A DNA stretch of 27,890 nucleotides from Spirogloea muscicola (Eukaryota; Streptophyta; Zygnematophyceae; Spirogloeales; Spirogloeaceae). Location: positions 1 through 27,890 of the forward strand of contig WELB01000442.1 in NCBI GenBank assembly GCA_009602725.1, in the 5' to 3' direction. Under the pieces are notes generated by a model that saw only the letters and a program-made list of their open reading frames with translations, had not been told where the DNA came from and did no database searches. Below, piece by piece: positions 1 through 10,264 of this stretch. The translations under genes and the position numbers were made by a program. Numbering within the stretch: the first letter of the stretch is position 1; each line of letters starts with the position of its first letter.

Positions 1-587
1 CCCCTTCCGGGCTGACCTCTTGCAGCCACTGCCTTCCTCCCTTCGTCGCTACCTGTTTCCCTGTGAGCTCTAGCCCCTTCGAACTATGTTCAATCTCTCT
101 CTCGGCTGGACCGCCCTCTCCTGGAAGCGTCCTTCTCTTCGAGGAGAACAAGTGGCTCTCCCGAAGGGACCAAGGGCTGTGAGGAAGTGAGCTCTTCCAG
201 AGCAGTGAGCTCTTGTTGATTCTTTCTTGAGCTGGCTTTTCCAGCCCCTATTCTCAATGGGCGAGCACTTTCTTCTTCCAGAGCAGGCGGGGGCTGTGAA
301 TGAAACAAAGTGGCTCTCCCAAAGAAGAGGGGCTGGCAAAGTGGGCAAGGGCTAGGAACAGCCAGCCCAGAAATTATGAACAACATACACACGTAATCTA
401 GCGGTGGTTGCTTACTTTCAACAGCCTTGTACTGAGCCATCAAGTCTTCTTCATTGCCACAAGAGTGGCATCTGCGTGCTGGAACTCACCGATAGTACTC
501 AGCTGCTAATCCAGCTGCATATGCTTCGACTACCAGCCTGGTCAAAATTCACTTCACCTTCACCTTCACTTTCACTGGAAGAGCTCT

Positions 588-614
588 TTCTCTCTCTCTC
601 TCTATCTCTCTCGC
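588..614. repeat. TC-rich microsatellite
   Basis: A run of TC dinucleotides with one TA interruption, read directly from the sequence. It lies in non-genic flank. Confidence 0.85.
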
Positions 615-844
615 CCAGGTGTATCTCATGTACCTGCCAGTATCGCAGCAGCGGTCAATGGCACACGCGTTTGTATCTGCATGCCGGTCGCGCTTTGGCT
701 GCGGATAGACAGGGACCCGCTACCCAGAGACTACATTCTCTACTCTGCGGCTGCTCAAAAAGGGATATTGAGCAACCCAGTGGCCACTTGAGTCGCTGTG
801 TGCTTTGATAATTTTCTAGCCCCTTTGGGCTTTAATCATTCCTT

Positions 845-947
845 CTCCTGGGCTAAGCAGTTGCCGCCATCGCCCTCTACTGGAAGAGTCTCTTATCTCC
901 TGGGCTAAGCAGTTGCCGCCATCGCCCACTACTGGAAGAGTCTCTTA
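845..947. repeat. 52-bp tandem duplication, two units
   Basis: The unit beginning ctcctgggctaagcagttgc at 845 is repeated at 897 with only a few differences. Part of the unit (ccctctactggaag) also appears near 18708-18722, so it belongs to a dispersed repeat family as well as being tandem here. Confidence 0.85.
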
Positions 948-1918
948 CTCTCTTCCCACTGGCCGCCAACCGTTGCCCGCCCCGCCCTCACCCCCAAAAG
1001 TACTAGAAAGCTGGTCGGGCCTTAGCTGGTGGCACTAGGGCTTGTCAATCGCTGTCCGGTACTCGGGCATCAGTTATCGACCTCCACGTGCTGACTCGTG
1101 GTAACTGAGCAGGTTGAGCTTAGCAGCAGGTGATGTACATGTCTCAATTCTCTTGCCTTTGCACTTGGCCACTCAGGCCCTCCATCACTCAGTACACACT
1201 CCACTCCCCGACGCCAACGGAGTGATGGCTCCGTGGCAGAAGGACCTACCCACAAGGGGGCGGCCTGTGAAAATAGGGGGCTCTTCCAAAGAGGGGAGAG
1301 GGGCTGTCAAAAGCCAGCCACTAAAAGACTGGACAAGGTCCAAGTAGGCGGGAAAGAGCTGTAACACACAACTAATCAAGTACCATGACGGATGGTCACT
1401 TAGTAACCTCTAGTAGCAGCCGCAAGTCAGAAAGACTGAAAGGCCGAGCCTATGAAAGACATGGATCAGGTGCGAAGGGGCCAGAAAGCGACATAAACAC
1501 ATTACTGTAATGGAAGTGGCTACCACGGATGGGTGCTCACTGGCCCCCACTCAGCAGCCGCAAGTCAAAGGCTTGCAGCCGGACAACAGCCGCCACAGCG
1601 AAACCGTGCGAAGGATTGAACACTGTCTGAAGTGCCTCGTGGCTCAGCTCTGTATAGGCGCTTTCAGGCCCCTTCGAAACTTGACTGTCCCTTCTCCTCG
1701 AGCTGGCCATTCACAGCCCCTGTCTGCTCCCTTAAGGAAATCTGCTCTCTTTCTCAAATGGGAACAACGGAGCAGACAGGATAAGGATAAGGCAAGGCAC
1801 CCATCCGCAGCTCTGTTCCCACCCCACCTCTCCGCCCTGCTGCACCTCACGGACATGGCACCTCTGACAGCGATCTCAGATCTCACCCTTGTTGTTCCAC
1901 AGGAGCGCTGCCACGGAG

Positions 1919-4900
1919 CTACCTTATTGGTACGCCTGGCGAGTCCACGAGGGTGCTAAGCAGGCTGCTGCCATTGATGAGCTTTGTCGTTGCAATGAGA
2001 AAATCGTGACGTGCATGCTCCTGCCCAGCCAACAGTCAAGTACGTCAGTAAGCGATGGCCCGACACAATGTGCTGGCAGCTTGTCATCACTGACCAAGAG
2101 CGCTGAAAGCGGAGCGAGATGCATAACTGGCACAAGTTGCAAAGGTCGTCTTCCTGTGGCGCACATCAGCATGCTGCGAGTTGCCGAGCTAAGCTAATGC
2201 AGTAAGCTGCTCTTGTAAGCAGAGGCTGTAGTCAAGTACCTACAACACATGTTTGGAGGAAGGTTCTGAGGCTGTACCTGTGCACTCAAGAAGCGCAGGG
2301 CTGCAATCTCGGCAAAGGTGACTCCGCCAAGGAAGACGACCATCACCAACTTGCGCCGGGTGTCACGAACATCCGCCACGCTGCAAGCAATCGGTCCGTG
2401 AGCTGCATCAATGTCTGACCAGTCTCCGAGGCAATGCTCAATCGCTTAGCAAGCCTAGAAGGATTTGCACTCGCGTAAGCAGACTATGGTAGCTGCTTGG
2501 TGGTCGTGCTCGAGCGTACCTGTCAGGACATTTTGTCTCAGAATTCCTTGTGCTCTTCTCGGCCTCAGATAGCTGAAGCATTGCAGACATAGGACAGAGT
2601 GACTTGGGACGCCTGATAGCACAATCAACATCAAGCTACAACCTCCGGCCTGGCAACTTCAAACAGGCAAGTAGGTACAAGGGGCACAATACTGAAAAGG
2701 ACATCAACAGGCGCAGGCAGAACTACAATGCTCAATCTACCAGCTTCCGGTCAAACGACGGCCCTGGCAATGCTCTCATGACCTCGTCAATTGCTCGCCT
2801 ATGGTCAGGACAAGAGACAGGTACTTTGACAATCAGGTACAACAGCTTTCAAACATGCCTGAACTGCATTGGGATATCCAACTCTCCCTCCATCTTGAGC
2901 ACGAAACTAGCACTGATGCAAGTGGTCATGGAAACTTGGTCGGAGAGAACAACCAGCCATCTGGTTTGAGTGCTTGCTGTACGAGTCGGACGCTGATAGG
3001 AGCATAACCAGAGAAAGTATACGCTATGTCCTGGGGTCTGCAACCGCACTCCGAATGGAAGCGTTTACTTAGAGGAAGGAGCTCAAGGCTTGAACTAGAA
3101 TGTCTAGCATTGCTCTTCCCTTCTTCTGAAGCAAGGCTCTTGTGGACTCACAAAAACTCTTGTCAGAGCAGTAGCAAACCTCGTACCTCAGGTCGTCAAG
3201 GTCGTCAACGACAAGCTTGAGTCCCTTCCTCACTGTTGCCCAACTACCCCTGACATCCTGCAATCTCTCAGGACAGACAGGCAGCATGAGCAGATGGAAT
3301 CTCAAGGATGTCATTGCAAGTCCCAGGTTGATGACATCCTGATATTCTCTGACCTGAAAGGAGATGGCTGAAAAGAGACTGTGCACAGACACTGTAATGT
3401 GGCTGAACATTCTCAGTGGCAGCGTCAGAGAGCTACCATGCTGAGCTGCTATCCTGGTCCACGAGGGCTCATGAGCAACAATCTAGATGGGACACTGCTT
3501 GCTGTGTGTGACCTGCTTCTTGAGGAGGCCGGCCTTCTCCAGATTATCCAATGTACTCAGATGCTCAAAACCATAACTGTGAAGAAGTTCCCTTCTGATC
3601 ACAAGAACATATGTACGTGATCAGAAGCCTACAGGTCTGACTCAAATAGCAGCAGCACATGGCAAGTGGCCACGAAGGGCAGGCCACCTATGTTACCCCC
3701 AGTAGCAGCTTTCAATTGTCGCAAGTGACCTGAGAAAGTCGTACTGCTTCTTGGGAAGCCCCCCGTTTGTTAGCGAGAGGAGGCACGTCATTCGTATTAC
3801 AATCAAGAATGGAGACTGGCATGCAATAAGCTCCTCCACAAATTCAAACGCCCTGCCATGGTGTTGCTCCCAGCCGGTCAGAGCTGCTTTCATACAAACT
3901 GGTGCAAACACACGCAACGTGCATTTCAGGAGTCTGCTACTCTATGATGCTGAGGCCAAAGTCTCAACTCTTGCAGGCAAACTCCTACTGTCAAATTGGC
4001 ACGAATACCTACGCATCATAATTGTGACCCTCCACCAGGGTCTGCTCAATGCTGAGGCGACTCCTGAAAGACGGCTCCTGGAACGTTAGACTCCCAAGGT
4101 GCTGGGCGAGATTTGTGTGCCGCTGCAGAGACACGGAAACTCAGAGTAATCCGCAAGTGCCCTGAGGATCTGAAGGCTTTCCTTCCAAGTAACACAAACC
4201 ATGGCAGCTGGAATCAACTTCTGCTTAGCGCATCTATATGTTACATATTAAAGACACATCGTATTACCGTCATCTCAGGAAGCGAGTTTAATTTCTTCAC
4301 AAAATCTTTGAGATCTGAAACGCTTTGATTCTGCAGGAACAGACCAAATGTAGGGCAAGCTTAGCAGCCTTGATGTACAGCCAGAAGGTATCTGCCACAA
4401 CCCTAGGTGTTGGTCAAATGCATGAGTGCTGAACAAGAGCATGCACTGTGACTGTGGACATGGTGCACACCGAAGTCGTGACTTCTGCATAGTCTTGTTT
4501 CATACTTGCAGCTTTTGTTCGCAGGATCTGGTGGCACACGGGCAACACTGAGCATCAATTACTTCAGCAGTTTCAAATAGAGAGAAGGTATGCAGCATCC
4601 AAAAGGGGCACAAAGATGAATGTCATGTGTGACCATTGCAAGTTCCTGGATGGACTTGCTCTTAGATTGGGAACTCATGAGGTTCAAAGCAGCCAGCACA
4701 TTGGTGAAGTTGGGGCACAAAGCACCTGGCCAACAAGTCCAAAGTTCAAATTGCGAAGTTCCAGGAAGAGCTTATCACTGCCACAGAGAGGTATATCAGA
4801 CATCAGAAAGGGAGCTGCGCCAACCTTCCCTGCTGACCTGCTCACTTGTTTCGCACTTGATCCCGAATGCCCAAGGTCTTGTTCAAGAAGGCCAAGCGGC

Positions 4901-7437
4901 CGCCCAAAAGTTTGACTTCAATATAGTCTGCAAGTATGCTGCCTTGAAGCTGCAAATGATAAATTTGCACACAAGAGCTGCCATTGTGTTACTGATAGAC
5001 ATACTTTGATGTTAGAGGAATCTTCACCCGCTTTGCTCCTGCCTGCCCACCCATGATAACCGGATCCACCTCAATGGAGCAGTTATTAATCTGCAGAACC
5101 TGACCATGGTGTAAAACAAGGAAATGTCAAGAAGGTGACTTACTTTGGCTAAAGCGAGCCACCACCTCTAAGATGAAAGGAACTTGGGCAAGACTAGTCT
5201 GGTGTCATAGGTGCAAGTTTATCATCAATCAGTGAGATGATGACAATGGCTTCAAAGGGGCTTGTCAAAGACGTTGGTGACAAGAATGTGGTGAAGCAAG
5301 CATACCTCGTCAATGAGACCTTCGTAGGTGAGCTGCGTACACATTGGAGTCACCAAGTCCACCTGCATGCTCACAATTTTGCATGTCAGAGCCACGCAGC
5401 TGAAGACCCTTACAGACTCATGATGACACTCCCCGTCCCAAACACAAAATTAAGTGCGGATGAGAAGGCCACTGCTGTTTGAGGACACTGCAGAGCATGG
5501 TGAACGGGCTGTGTCCTTAATGTGAGAGATTGCAACCTGTTCCTAAGAAGTTGCTGCACGACATGGTGTTCATGTAACAAGCATCAAAGCTCTCTGTATG
5601 CAAGCCTGAACAACCACATATAGAATGCACCAGTCTACCAACAGCTGCATGTTTGTGGAGGGACCTGGCGATCTAGCAGAATCAGAAGGTCGATTTCAGA
5701 AGTGATCAACTGCAACAGGCAGTCTTAAGTGGAATCAGCTCAACGTCTACAGCTCCAGAGGACTCGATCATGCCATATAACAGCAGCGAAAGTAGGCCTC
5801 GATAGGTCTTGCAGAGAAAGGTCAGAAGCCTTGTGAAACTGTGGGGCTTACAGGCATGCCCCCTTGCTGCTCCCTTTGCATCCTCTTCAGCAGGTCTGCC
5901 ACTTGGGCTGCTGCCCGTCCCTTCCCCATCACATGGGGAATGGTGCCAAAAACCCCCTGCCACAGCCACACACGGCTTCTTCGACTGGGGGGGGAAAGGG
6001 GGGGGCATGTGCTTGCAGACCAAGGAACCTCAAACTTGCACACTTGCCTGTGCTAAGACAAAGTCGAGATACTCTTGACTCGCTTCCTCATCGTGGCAAG
6101 TCCCACAGGTAGCTTACACCAGTCAGCTGTGCACGTGCACAGTCTGGCTTGTTCTTTCCCGTGTAAGACATCGCCCATACCAGGTGATTGGACATCAAGA
6201 CAGTGGCACATGCTGACCTGCAATCTCATCAAAGTCCTGGCAACGTAGAAGAGGGAACTTCGATCTCCATCCACTTGACATTCCTGCATTTGCATCTTAC
6301 CAGGTTCTTAGCTTAACCAGAGTGTCGGCTAGGTGTTGTCAAGGCAAGATCTCTAGTTGTGGGCCAGAATGTGATCATGTGCGTGACTGAGTACTTATTG
6401 CCAGAGCCAAATTGACCATCGAAGACGGAGCATGCAACCACAGCTCTGGCTGCCACCTTGTATCCACCCTCGTACTCAAGGGACAGCACATCTTCGTCAA
6501 ACGCAATCAGGTCCAAAGGGTATTCCCCAATTGTGAGGTCTGCATAAACTCCTTCCTCCTCCAGCAGCTGTTGCCATCCTTCATGTTGCAGACGGCATGC
6601 AGAGCGTTGAAGGCCAAAAATTCTGGCTGCTGATAACATGCCCAAGATTGCCGGTATGTCGCAAGCAGCACCGAACCACAATGAGACAGTGGGGCTCAGG
6701 AGCAAGTCTAGGTGGAGTATATACCTTCTCGCACACGATTGTACGACGAGGGGTGAAGAAGAGTGCATACTCTCGGGAGATTCTCTGCTGCAGGTCAAGC
6801 TTGATTTGTCTTGCAACCATGTTCATGAGAGCCAAGCGAGGTCTCACGAGGAAAACGATGACCTTGCAGTCTGTTTGTATCTGCGTCTGACTGAGGTGGT
6901 ACAGGTTCTCGACGCCATGCTCCTGCACGGGTACCTTATGTTGAGGAGCATGGAATGCCAATGACGCAGGCCAGCGGACTCGAGCAGGGCAGTTAGAAGG
7001 TGGGGTGTCACGACTTGCTGACCTTTAGGAGCGAGGTCTGGGCGACGAGAGCCAAAGGCCCGCTGAGCTTCGGGTCGAGCACCAGAGCTTTCTTCTTCCC
7101 CGTCTGCAGCAGTCAGCGTCAGCAGCGCCACCGGCGGCTGGCGCAATCAGAGTGTGGAGGGACGGTGAGCTGTGCTCAAAGCCTTGCTGCTGCTGCTGCT
7201 GCTGGGAAGGGCTGGGAGAGAGGGGGCGGCAGAGGCAGCGGGGCGAGGAGGCGGACCGAGTCGAGCGCATCCACCAGCTCCCGGCGAGCATGGTCCCTGC
7301 GAGCGGTGGAGGCGGGGCGGGGTCAGTGGCGGAGGGAGCTGCAGGCAGGCAAGGGCGATGAGCAGCCTGGCGGGGGGGGACAACCGGAGGGAGGCGAGGT
7401 TGATTGGCGTGCCGTCGAGGGTGGGCATCTGCGCCAT
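1919..7437 (-). CDS. VPS33: VPS33 homolog, Sec1/Munc18-family subunit of HOPS/CORVET, complete 22-exon gene
   Basis: VPS33 binds SNAREs and promotes membrane fusion at late endosomes and vacuoles as part of HOPS and CORVET. Exons (complement): 7385-7437, 7257-7296, 7023-7103, 6725-6922, 6457-6567, 6218-6283, 5852-5956, 5665-5709, 5306-5362, 5005-5099, 4726-4777, 4471-4527, 4268-4330, 4013-4122, 3730-3852, 3513-3594, 3180-3257, 2954-3030, 2741-2798, 2520-2572, 2278-2380, 1919-2020. They join in phase to 1,809 nt (602 aa plus TAG), close to the usual family length of about 600, and every intron is GT-AG. Family landmarks in order: MAQMPTLDG start; [19 protein letters not shown] (about residues 40-58); [30 protein letters not shown] (about 135-154); [19 protein letters not shown] (234-252); [81 protein letters not shown] (about 550-569). 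The start gives the normal plant-like N terminus. The exon model is hand-built; family assignment is very secure. Confidence 0.95.
5985..6007 (+). other. G-runs in a VPS33 intron
   Basis: Two runs of seven or more G separated by AAA lie on the plus strand, giving a C-rich tract on the transcribed strand about 30 nt upstream of the exon 7 acceptor. The nearer cag directly after the C tract would put exon 7 out of frame; the in-frame acceptor places the first exon base at 5956. The tract is repeated at 13296-13318 in copy 2. Confidence 0.6.
6127..6142. repeat. 16-bp perfect palindrome
   Basis: CTGTGCACGTGCACAG is self-complementary. It sits in the intron between VPS33 exons 6 and 7 and has no evident role. 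It is also present at 13438-13453. Confidence 0.7.
7185..7204. repeat. TGC trinucleotide repeat in VPS33 intron 2
   Basis: About six and a half TGC units lie in the intron between VPS33 exons 2 and 3. Translated frames crossing it give poly-Gln, poly-Leu or poly-Cys runs that are not coding. It is repeated near 14496-14515. Confidence 0.8.
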
Positions 7438-7542
7438 GACGGGGAGACCATGGAGGGGATGGGGCGGCCGCGGCCGCCGCCGCCGCCAAGGCCCCGCGGC
7501 AGGGCCCGGCGAAGCTGGCAACGTTTTCGCCCAGCTTGTGAG
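7438..7542 (-). promoter_or_regulatory. GC-rich 5' flank of VPS33
   Basis: This is the sequence immediately upstream of the VPS33 start codon. It is strongly GC-rich and contains a 16-bp perfect palindrome, ggcggccgcggccgcc, at 7463-7478. It probably contains the 5' untranslated region and proximal promoter, but I see no clear TATA element and cannot place the transcription start. Confidence 0.35.
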
Positions 7543-7637
7543 GGAAGGCGCGCGGTGCGCATGACATCGAAAGGGAGGCCAAATCTAGCCCTGCAAATGT
7601 CCTGTTCATTGGGTAATGAGCTGGCTAAGGGGGACCC
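7543..7637 (-). mobile_element. Short dispersed element, solo copy upstream of VPS33
   Basis: About 95 bp matching the segment at 7775-7860 and the insertion at 22988-23081. The shared core, read on plus, includes aaggcgcgcggtgcgcatga, then gaggccaa, tctagccct, caaatgtcctg and gggtaatgag. Read on minus it matches the retroelement tails near 18617-18682 and 24577-24630, so it looks like a 5'-truncated retroelement end. It is repeated at 14854-14948. Confidence 0.6.
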
Positions 7638-7774
7638 TAATGGAGTTGTGGAGTCGAGGGTGTATTGGGTGATGGAGGGCGGGAGTGACCAAGTACAAAA
7701 GCAGGAACATCGACAGAGGTACATCACCTGCTGGTAAGCTGACCCGCTCAGTAACCACGTGTCAGCAAGTAGAA

Positions 7775-8210
7775 GAAAGGCGCGCGGTGCGCATGACATG
7801 AAAACGGCGGCCAATCCGAGCCCTACAAAAGTCCTGGGAACGGGCATCGAACTGGCTAAGTCCTATACAATGAGCGACTGGAATTACTGGAGCAACATGG
7901 AGATACTCAATCAGTATCAAGGTCACAACAAGACTCCATGGCACGGAGCCTCCAGAGAGTGCTGCTCGCTGCGTGAATCACCACGGAGGCCAGATTCCAA
8001 GCAGCGAGGACCAATGACCCTCGGAACACCTGTGGATATCTACAGCCAATGGTATGGTAGAGCCGTCAGTGTAGGTCTCTGTAATGTGGATCTTCTTCTG
8101 CTCGGCCACCTTCACAATGCAGCCGGCCTCAGAGGAGTGAGAGCCGTTCTTGTAATAGCTATCGGTTGTTTTGATTTGCATAAGGGGCCACTTTGCCACT
8201 TCCCAGGGGT
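7775..8210 (-). mobile_element. Retroelement 3' fragment (C-terminal domain plus tail)
   Basis: On the minus strand about 7985-8210 encodes a decayed peptide with AGCIVKVAEQKK followed by AVDIHRCSEGHWSSLL. It aligns with AVKLAEVKK ... AMNIHGCYGVRWSSLL at 18.8 kb and AMDINGGYGMKWSSL at 24.2 kb. About 125 bp downstream on minus comes the shared tail (7860-7775), so protein end and tail are in the order expected of a retroelement 3' end. It lies between ECD copy 1 and VPS33 where the ECD 3' half would be expected. A plus-strand open frame across it is antisense. Duplicated at 15086-15521. Confidence 0.5.
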
Positions 8211-8585
8211 GGCAAACTGGCCCACCAGATTGATACGTCTTCTTCAAGGAACCCCATCACGGGGTTACGGAGGCATCACCCCGCCCAAGTTTGCACAGCG
8301 TCAAGCAGCTGCATGGTGGGACCGGGAGGACAATGGGCCAGCATGTGTCTGTGACAAGATTGTTGGCGCCCTGCTGTTATGGGCCTCGTCACAGCAAGAA
8401 TGTCAAGGGGTCCACCTCCAACTGGTATCCATCGTCCTCGTGCTCACTCTGTGCGCACTGGCTGGCACTCTTATTCATTTTGTGTACCTGCACTTACCCG
8501 AGGCAAGAAGCTAGAATGATTAGGCCTGGTACTCAAGTCCCCTAAAACGTCATAGTTGGCACTTCGCTGGACTGGCTATACTAAC

Positions 8586-10223
8586 CTCTCGTGTGATATG
8601 GCAGTGGTCGCCTGGAAGACCTCGCCGGTGCATGCCATGCCCTCGCGGTGCTTGGCGGAGCCGGGAGGCACGCCCTGATAGTTGCCACGGCCCTCCCCGG
8701 CAGTGTATGAAGAGTTTCCCGCCGAGCCGGCAGCGGCAGCAGCTATCTTCCGCAGCATATCTATCAAAATTTCGAGGCCGACCGCAGCTTCATGCCGAGC
8801 TCAGCGGCATTGTACTCAACCGTATTATCACGTGGCGGCATCGGGTAGTGCAGTGGAGCCTGCGCCGCAGCGGCAGCACTGGTGGTCATGGCCATGGCCA
8901 TGGCGGTGGCCACGGCGATGGCAGCGGCAGCGGCAGCGGCGGCGGCTGACCTGGAAGGCCTGTTGGCGGAGCTGAGCGTAATTGGCGCGATTGAAGCGGA
9001 CTATCAGATCAACCATTGGCGGGCCGTCACCGGCGGTGCCGGCTGGGAAGAGGGTGTCCAAGTGTGCTGCGACGGCCATGCCATTGGCATCGCAGCCCTT
9101 AAGAGCCTCCATGATGACAACACCGAGCAATGTCGGATCCGCCTCCAGTGTCCGCGCCGCTGCCGCTGGGAGCCGGCAGTGCGTCACGTAGCCACTAGCC
9201 AGCGCGCGCCGTGAGTAACCCTATATGTCCTCCTTAAATGCTGCCTGCAAGAAGGCAAGCCCAAGGGAAGAGCAAAAGGTCGACAATAAGGACGGAAGAG
9301 ACAGGAGGGAAGGGGACAGGGAGTGGGCAAGAGAGAGAGGAATATGCGCCAGCGGGAGGAGGGAGGGAGGAGGATAAGGGAAGAGGGTGTCGAGGCAAAT
9401 AGGGAGGGAGGAAGGGCTAGGGGATGTCAGCGACGAGTGACAAGAGGATGGTTGCCGGCCATGGAGCTGCCAAGCGGGCCTCCGAGGGAGCACGCACCTG
9501 CACGGCTGGGGAGGCCTCGGTGGACACTGCGGGGTTGCGCACTGCCGCAAGCGCCGCCACAAGCGTCGGCGTCTTGGGCGCAATGTACCGCGAGACAATG
9601 TTCATGACCCCACCACGCAGGAACCCACTGCAAGGCCCTCACTGACAATAGGCAATCAAAGCCATGAGATAAAGATCAAGCTGTGACTTTGAAGTGCCCC
9701 CAAATTGTGAAGCCCTCTTTAAGAAGCCTTTCCGAAAGCCTCAGGCGAATATGCAAGGCCAGAGAGATGGTTGCCACCGAGCCGCCGACGCCGCCGTTTG
9801 CAATAAGCGATTGCGGAGCTGACCGATTGGTAGAAAAGTGCCGGAGCCACTTGGGCAGCGTGGCCTCCAGGAGCAGAAACTCGCCGTTGGTGTCTTTCAC
9901 CGCCGCCGTGACGTTCCGCAGCTTCACCGTCTCCAGGCGGAGCAGCCACACAACCAGCCATTTGTCCTCTACGCACGCCCGCCACTTCACACGCGGTGGG
10001 ACGAGCAGCGCAAGGAGGTGTGGTAATGAAGAGGCTGGCACGGAAAGGAAGGAGGAGTATGAGGGGGGAGGCTAAGGTGGGGCCGCACCCTTGTTGCCGC
10101 CGAAGCGCGTGCATCCGGTAAGGTGCGGCGGCACTGCCGTCGGCACAGCTTGCGCAGCAGCGGCGGCGGCGGCTGCGTCGTCCCACCGCGGCCGACAGGC
10201 GCCGCCGGGCGCGATGGCGAAGC
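8586..10223 (-). pseudogene. Ecdysoneless (ECD/SGT1-family) gene copy 1, disabled and partial at both ends
   Basis: ECD-family proteins act in transcription and pre-mRNA splicing. Visible exons (complement): 10089-10223 (cut by the N), 9824-9968, 9498-9627, 8951-9244, 8586-8814. Landmarks: PPHLTGCTRFGGN, EDKWLVVWLLRL, GEFLLLEATLPKWL, GFLRGGVMNIVSRYIAPKTP, NRANYAQLRQQAFQ, AAELGMKL, YQGVPPGSAKHREGM. The first four exons join in phase. Two lesions: an in-frame TAG at 9221-9223, where the 21-kb copy has CGG; and a 1-nt deletion near 8781-8788, just after LGMKL, that closes the frame. Only about 310 codons are seen, against a usual length of 600 or more, and retroelement sequence follows. Sequencing error could explain one lesion but hardly both. 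Confidence 0.72.
8880..8945. repeat. GGCCAT/GGCAGC simple repeats in an ECD intron
   Basis: Imperfect ggccat and ggcagc hexamers lie within the intron between the last two visible exons of ECD copy 1. They recur at 16191-16256 and, diverged, at 21036-21100. Poly-Ala, His-Gly and Cys-Arg peptides from this segment are not coding. Confidence 0.7.
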
Positions 10224-10224
10224 N
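10224..10224. other. Single undetermined base at the left edge of repeat copy 2
   Basis: One N separates unique sequence (9754-10223, first ECD exons) from the beginning of the second copy of the 6.84-kb repeat. A single N exactly at a repeat boundary usually marks a contig join or gap-fill of unknown length. Confidence 0.9.
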
Positions 10225-10264
10225 TGATGCAAGTGGTCATGGAAACTTGGTCGGAGAGAACAAC

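Larger units (their letters stand above)
1..1918. other. Repeat-rich flank downstream of VPS33, no gene recognised
   Basis: No open frame here gives a protein I recognise, and the longer frames are low-complexity or overlap on both strands. The stretch contains a TC-rich microsatellite (about 588-614), a 52-bp tandem duplication (845-947), and several short hairpin-like motifs of the GGCTGG...CCAGCC type that recur at 17.2, 19.2 and 25.2 kb. The segment near 1300-1345 resembles the reverse complement of the one near 17205-17245. It probably contains the 3' untranslated region of VPS33 next to position 1919, followed by decayed mobile-element sequence. Confidence 0.5.
2914..9753. repeat. Long direct repeat, copy 1 (6,840 bp)
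   Basis: This interval reappears at a constant offset of 7,311 bp as 10225-17064. All translated frames and every stretch I compared were the same, with no indel. It covers VPS33 from the intron after exon 18 through the gene start, the retroelement remnants upstream of it, and ECD copy 1 up to the intron between its second and third visible exons. Confidence 0.95.

Noticed and set aside
5946-6012. Acceptor right after the C-rich tract for VPS33 exon 7
   Set aside because: It would add sequence that puts the conserved [10 protein letters not shown] segment out of frame; the acceptor placing the first exon base at 5956 keeps phase.
7000-7737. 245-codon open frame on the plus strand
   Set aside because: It is antisense to the first three exons and the 5' flank of VPS33. 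Its composition (Arg, Gly, Ala runs) reflects GC-rich sequence, and it resembles no protein.
7836-7862. tRNA-type B box in the short element
   Set aside because: One copy reads agttcgatgcc on minus, close to a polymerase III B box, but the other copies do not keep it and no A box or tRNA fold is evident.
7759-8514. 251-codon open frame on the plus strand
   Set aside because: It lies antisense to the retroelement 3' fragment. The minus strand carries the peptide pattern shared with other copies, so the plus frame is a shadow.
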